Assembly: GCA_001970955.1 (NCBI GenBank)
Contig: MPUH01000030.1
Location: forward strand, 89,823-153,822
Direction of reading: 5' to 3'
Length of the DNA: 64,000 nucleotides
From: Stentor coeruleus
Lineage: Eukaryota; Ciliophora; Heterotrichea; Heterotrichida; Stentoridae
Positions 61,087 through 64,000 of this stretch are shown here, piece after piece. A model generated the notes under the pieces. The model saw only the letters and a list, made by a program, of their open reading frames with translations, made no database searches and was not told the origin of the DNA. The stretch's first letter is position 1. Each line of letters begins with the position of its first letter. The position numbers and the translations under genes were made by a program.

Positions 61087-61914
61087 ATGTTTAGATTGAG
61101 AAATACTATTGGAATTTTATTTAGAGGATATTTTAAGAAGATAGAGACTAAAACATTCCTCACTCGAGATGAAGCTCAAGGAGAAGACAACTTAGGATTT
61201 AGTTACAATTCTCTAGAAGAAATGTGGGCAGTTGAACTTTCAAGTCCACAAATTAGAGGCAAAGAAAATTGGTATTCTTTAGGGAATTCCTATTGGTCTA
61301 GCCTAGAACCAACTATTGCTAATGTGCTAGGTGGAAGTGATGACATTCATGAGCCTGATATTAGAGAATCCTCGGCCTTTCTTGAAGAAGTTTGTGGAAA
61401 GTATAATGTTCCACGGCACATCGCTCTAGATTGTGGCGCAGGCATAGGACGAGTAACTAAATTTTTACTTTTGAATCAGTTTGATGCTGTAGATTTATTA
61501 GAGCAATGCACTAAATTCATAGATTTTGCTAAAGTTTTTGTATCAAGTAACAAAATTAGAAATTATTTTAATACAGGAGCACAAAATTTTGAAAGCGAAG
61601 AAAAATATGATGTTATTTGGGTACAGTGGGTTCTTAGTCAACTTACAGATGATGATCTTTTCAATTTTCTTACAAAAATAAAAGGTAATTTATCTCCTCA
61701 AGGCATGATTTTTTTTAAAGAAAACACAAAAAGAAAGGGTTTTATTGTCCATAAAGATGATTTTAGTGTTACACGTTGTGAGAAAGTGCTTAAACATGCT
61801 TTTAACAAAGCCGGACTTAAAGTTCTTGAGGAGCAACTGCAAAAAGACTGGCCAAATGACCTATTAGATGTAAAGATGTTTGCCTGCATTCCAGCAGAAA
61901 GGATTAATTCTTAA
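61087..61914 (+). CDS. Alpha N-terminal protein methyltransferase (NTMT1/METTL11-like)
   Basis: This is a 275-residue protein. Residues 62-85 (NWYSLGNSYWSSLEPTIANV) are the family's conserved entry to the fold. The SAM-binding motif I is ALDCGAGIGRVTK (113-125), and DVIWVQWVLSQLTDDDL and IFFKENT match post-I and motif segments of NTMT1. The family methylates the alpha-amine of proteins that begin (M)-X-Pro-Lys. The N-terminal 50 residues extend beyond the human enzyme and are basic at the start (MFRLRNTIGILFRGYFKK), which may be a targeting sequence (inference). Confidence 0.93.
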   Translation: MFRLRNTIGILFRGYFKKIETKTFLTRDEAQGEDNLGFSYNSLEEMWAVELSSPQIRGKENWYSLGNSYWSSLEPTIANVLGGSDDIHEPDIRESSAFLEEVCGKYNVPRHIALDCGAGIGRVTKFLLLNQFDAVDLLEQCTKFIDFAKVFVSSNKIRNYFNTGAQNFESEEKYDVIWVQWVLSQLTDDDLFNFLTKIKGNLSPQGMIFFKENTKRKGFIVHKDDFSVTRCEKVLKHAFNKAGLKVLEEQLQKDWPNDLLDVKMFACIPAERINS

Positions 61915-61920
61915 TTTTAT

Positions 61921-62290
61921 TTAAGTTCCAAGATATTCTCGTAAAGATTCTTCTAAGTGCTTGCAAAATTCAATACTTTCTTCAAGTCTCATCCTTTCAG
62001 GGTTTTTGATTTCATTAAAATTCTTAGTTTTCCAATAACTTACAGAGCATCAGACTTGATAGTTTTCATGCAGTCCAATTAATCAGTGAATAAGGTATGA
62101 AACTTAAATTAGAATCAAAATTGGAAATAAACCTAAAGAAATTAGCCTTCATCATGGCCATAATACTTGGCAAAAATATATTATCTAAAGATTTAGCAAT
62201 TAGCAACATAACACCACCAGTGCTAAGCATATTTAAGCCGTGCTGGAAAAAATTTCTATATAGTTTCTATGTTTAATGTAGAATTACATA
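61921..62290 (-). pseudogene. Unidentified coding-like fragment with frame breaks
   Basis: On the minus strand, MLSTGGVMLLIAKSLDNIFL (near 62235) and, after stops and a frame change, SYWKTKNFNEIKNPERMRLE (near 62035-61980), ending LREYLGT-stop at 61921, look like remains of one gene. The family is not recognised. Breaks in frame make a functional product unlikely, although sequencing error cannot be excluded. Confidence 0.35.
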
Positions 62291-62838
62291 AGAAAAGTAA
62301 AAGCAAAGGTTTTAGCACGCAATGATAAATCCAATTTCATACTAATGATTAACTAATCATTAAGTTCAATTGTTATGTGCTGAAATTCAAAAGACATAAA
62401 GCTTATTGAAAGAAAAAAATACTGATCCAATTTCTAATACTTTTTATAAGATGCCATAATAAAATTCTTTCATATAAATTATATAAATCCAAGTTTCGTT
62501 ATAATTGTAGCTTAAGTATTCCGAAATAAGCTTAGCAGCAAAATTAATTACAGGAAATTATAATAATATTTAAAAATAACTAGTAAATAATCTAGTTAAG
62601 CTTAATTTATGCATATAATAGATAGATTCATATGCAAACTTAATTAAATTGATAGGCATGATCTTGATTAAAATATTTTCTCATTTTAAGATAAATATTC
62701 TTATCGACTCTAAGAAATTTAAAAATAAATACCATTTATATTATAGCTTTATTAACTGTGCGACAAAAATATGTATTTATTCAACCAGCGTATGCATGAA
62801 AAATCTTTTACAATCAATTTATTTATATGCTTATCTAC
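62291..62838. other. Spacer
   Basis: A/T-rich DNA of about 550 bp. A 65-codon frame at 62649-62846 is A/T-driven and not supported as a gene. Confidence 0.4.
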
Positions 62839-63369
62839 TCAAATAGTTGACGAATACAAGGCTTTTGAGCCCTTAAGCCTTTTATGAGAATACTTAATTT
62901 CTTTGATTTTATTTGACAAGTGTGTTCTCGTAACACCATCCATAAGGTAGAGAAACCTATTTTCTTCATTCAAACCTAAAGCTTTTACTAGATTTATTCC
63001 TTGCTCGTATTTTCTAATCCATTTGTACTTTTCTGAGTCTATTTTAATGCCTATTTTATTATCAGTGTCAAAGCAGTTAAAAAATTCAGAAAGAACTTCT
63101 AATATACTCTCTATAATACTTTCAAACTTTTTTTCGTTGTTAACTTCTGCGGAAAATAGTCTGACTCTGTTATTAAGGACATAGTAAGGCATTGTTCCCC
63201 AAAAATCCTTTGATTCGATTACCGTATTATGCAGCCTACCATTTATCCTTCTGCCTTTAAAATCTTCTTGTTCCACGTTAATGTGTGATGATGTTTTTGC
63301 TAGAGGCACTGATAATGAAATTTTTCCAAATCTTGTTTTTTCTCTTGAGCCAACAATAGAGCATCCCAT
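62839..63369 (-). CDS. Hypothetical protein, possible PUB-like domain
   Basis: This is a 176-residue protein beginning MGCSIVGS, a plausible myristoylation and palmitoylation site. Residues 75-165 (SIIESILEVLSEFF, then EKYKWIRKYEQGINLVKALGLNEENRFLYL) resemble a PUB domain, a p97/Cdc48-binding fold; the match is short and tentative. The region directly upstream of the ATG holds a perfect 78-bp tandem duplication (63417-63572). Confidence 0.6.
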   Translation of the reverse strand: MGCSIVGSREKTRFGKISLSVPLAKTSSHINVEQEDFKGRRINGRLHNTVIESKDFWGTMPYYVLNNRVRLFSAEVNNEKKFESIIESILEVLSEFFNCFDTDNKIGIKIDSEKYKWIRKYEQGINLVKALGLNEENRFLYLMDGVTRTHLSNKIKEIKYSHKRLKGSKALYSSTI

Positions 63370-63416
63370 TTTTATATTACCTTTTAATTTTCAAAATGGA
63401 TTAGTTGGACAAAGTG

Positions 63417-63572
63417 GATTATTAAGAAATAAAAAAGAGGATTATAGATAGAGGAAAATGAAAAACGAGGCAAATCTGAAGTATTAATGAAATAGATTAT
63501 TAAGAAATAAAAAAGAGGATTATAGATAGAGGAAAATGAAAAACGAGGCAAATCTGAAGTATTAATGAAATA
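63417..63572. repeat. 78-bp perfect tandem duplication upstream of the gene at 62839-63369
   Basis: Positions 63417-63494 are repeated exactly at 63495-63572, with no N between. It begins 48 bp upstream of the start codon at 63369, so it lies in the likely promoter. It may be a real duplication or an unmerged assembly overlap. Confidence 0.88.
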
Positions 63573-64000
63573 ATTTAATTTGAAATAATATAATTATCTG
63601 GCATTTATATACTAAAATTTAGGTATTATTGAAAAAGTGGAATGTTTATAAAGAAATATATAAAAGCGTATAATGTTTTGAAAAATAAGTTAAAAAATAT
63701 ATCAGGAATATATATAAAATTGATGTAAAGGGTGAAATTGATTTTTAGTTGAGTGTCTAATATAAGTTATTATGAAGAAAAGTAGGATAATAAAATTTTG
63801 GTTTGAATAGATGATTTAAGAAAATATTAGTGAGAAGTAATTAGTTGAATGTAATTTTAATATGAACTTCCGTTTTTCATGCAAATTTTATGCATAGATA
63901 TAAGAGATAGTGGACTATAATGCAAGTGCTGATGGCAAGATATTTATAATGAATATTTAGATACTTCGTATGTACTTTAAAGATATAATTTATTTAGAAC
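63573..64000. other. Right-edge non-coding DNA
   Basis: About 430 bp of A/T-rich DNA up to the window end. No gene, repeat or telomeric sequence is seen. Confidence 0.45.

Noticed and set aside
62649-62846. 65-codon open frame on the plus strand
   Set aside because: Ile/Tyr/Lys-rich A/T-driven sequence that overlaps the end of the gene on the other strand.
1-64000. CRISPR arrays, insertion sequences or phage-like modules
   Set aside because: No regularly spaced repeats, transposase or phage genes were seen; the gene content and introns are those of a eukaryote.

Overview
The window looks like somatic (macronuclear) DNA of a heterotrich ciliate, most likely Stentor. It is AT-rich and gene-dense, with genes on both strands and mostly short spacers. 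The standard genetic code is in use: an uninterrupted 8-kb reading frame carries TGG for every tryptophan, and TAA, TAG and TGA all end genes. Seven interrupted frames are repaired exactly by removing 15-nt GT...AG introns, each with A at position 10. Fifteen-nucleotide introns plus the standard code point to Stentor and away from Blepharisma, Condylostoma, Paramecium or Tetrahymena. There are no bacterial-style operons, CRISPR arrays, tRNAs or rRNAs that I can recognise.

Layout. 1-12 kb: the 3' end of a PfkB sugar/nucleoside kinase, a CK1-type kinase, a GTPase fused to a small-heat-shock (Hsp20) domain, a coiled-coil protein, a possible CG-1-like protein, a membrane protein, basic orphan proteins and a Rab. 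12.5-20.5 kb: one giant BEACH-WD40 protein, divergent from a PLAC8 protein. 22.8-31.5 kb: basic orphans, a second Rab, a RING-CH/FHA protein, a cyclin, a CFAP97-like protein, a tail-anchored coiled-coil protein and a sphingomyelinase-like phosphodiesterase with two introns. 31.7-44 kb: a coiled-coil protein broken by an assembly seam, a two-repeat Myb factor, an Aurora-like kinase with a long coiled-coil tail, a MAPKKK, a membrane-anchored orphan and a CDPK-like kinase. 44.3-56.6 kb: a USP30-like deubiquitinase, a small membrane protein, a sulfurtransferase, a CAMK-like kinase, a VAMP7-like SNARE, a DUF229 sulfatase-fold protein and an Abraxas-like MPN protein. 56.9-63.4 kb: decayed genes between an orphan, an N-terminal methyltransferase and a possible PUB-domain protein.

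The genes are not a single pathway. Themes are signalling (five protein kinases, a cyclin, a Myb), membrane traffic (two Rabs, BEACH, VAMP7) and ubiquitin biology (USP, RING-CH, Abraxas-like).

The most interesting signals are: (1) the GTPase-Hsp20 fusion at 3185-4741; (2) a 262-bp TA-bounded segment at 46155-46416 that is present in one and absent from the other of two near-identical copies flanking an assembly N, as expected for an internal eliminated sequence retained in some copies; (3) decayed genes (ABC transporter, PPME1-like methylesterase, cyclic-nucleotide-binding protein) in the large spacers; (4) five single-N assembly seams, each flanked by a duplicated sequence, one of which breaks a gene; (5) a pair of diverged hairpin elements near 9.8 and 22.7 kb.
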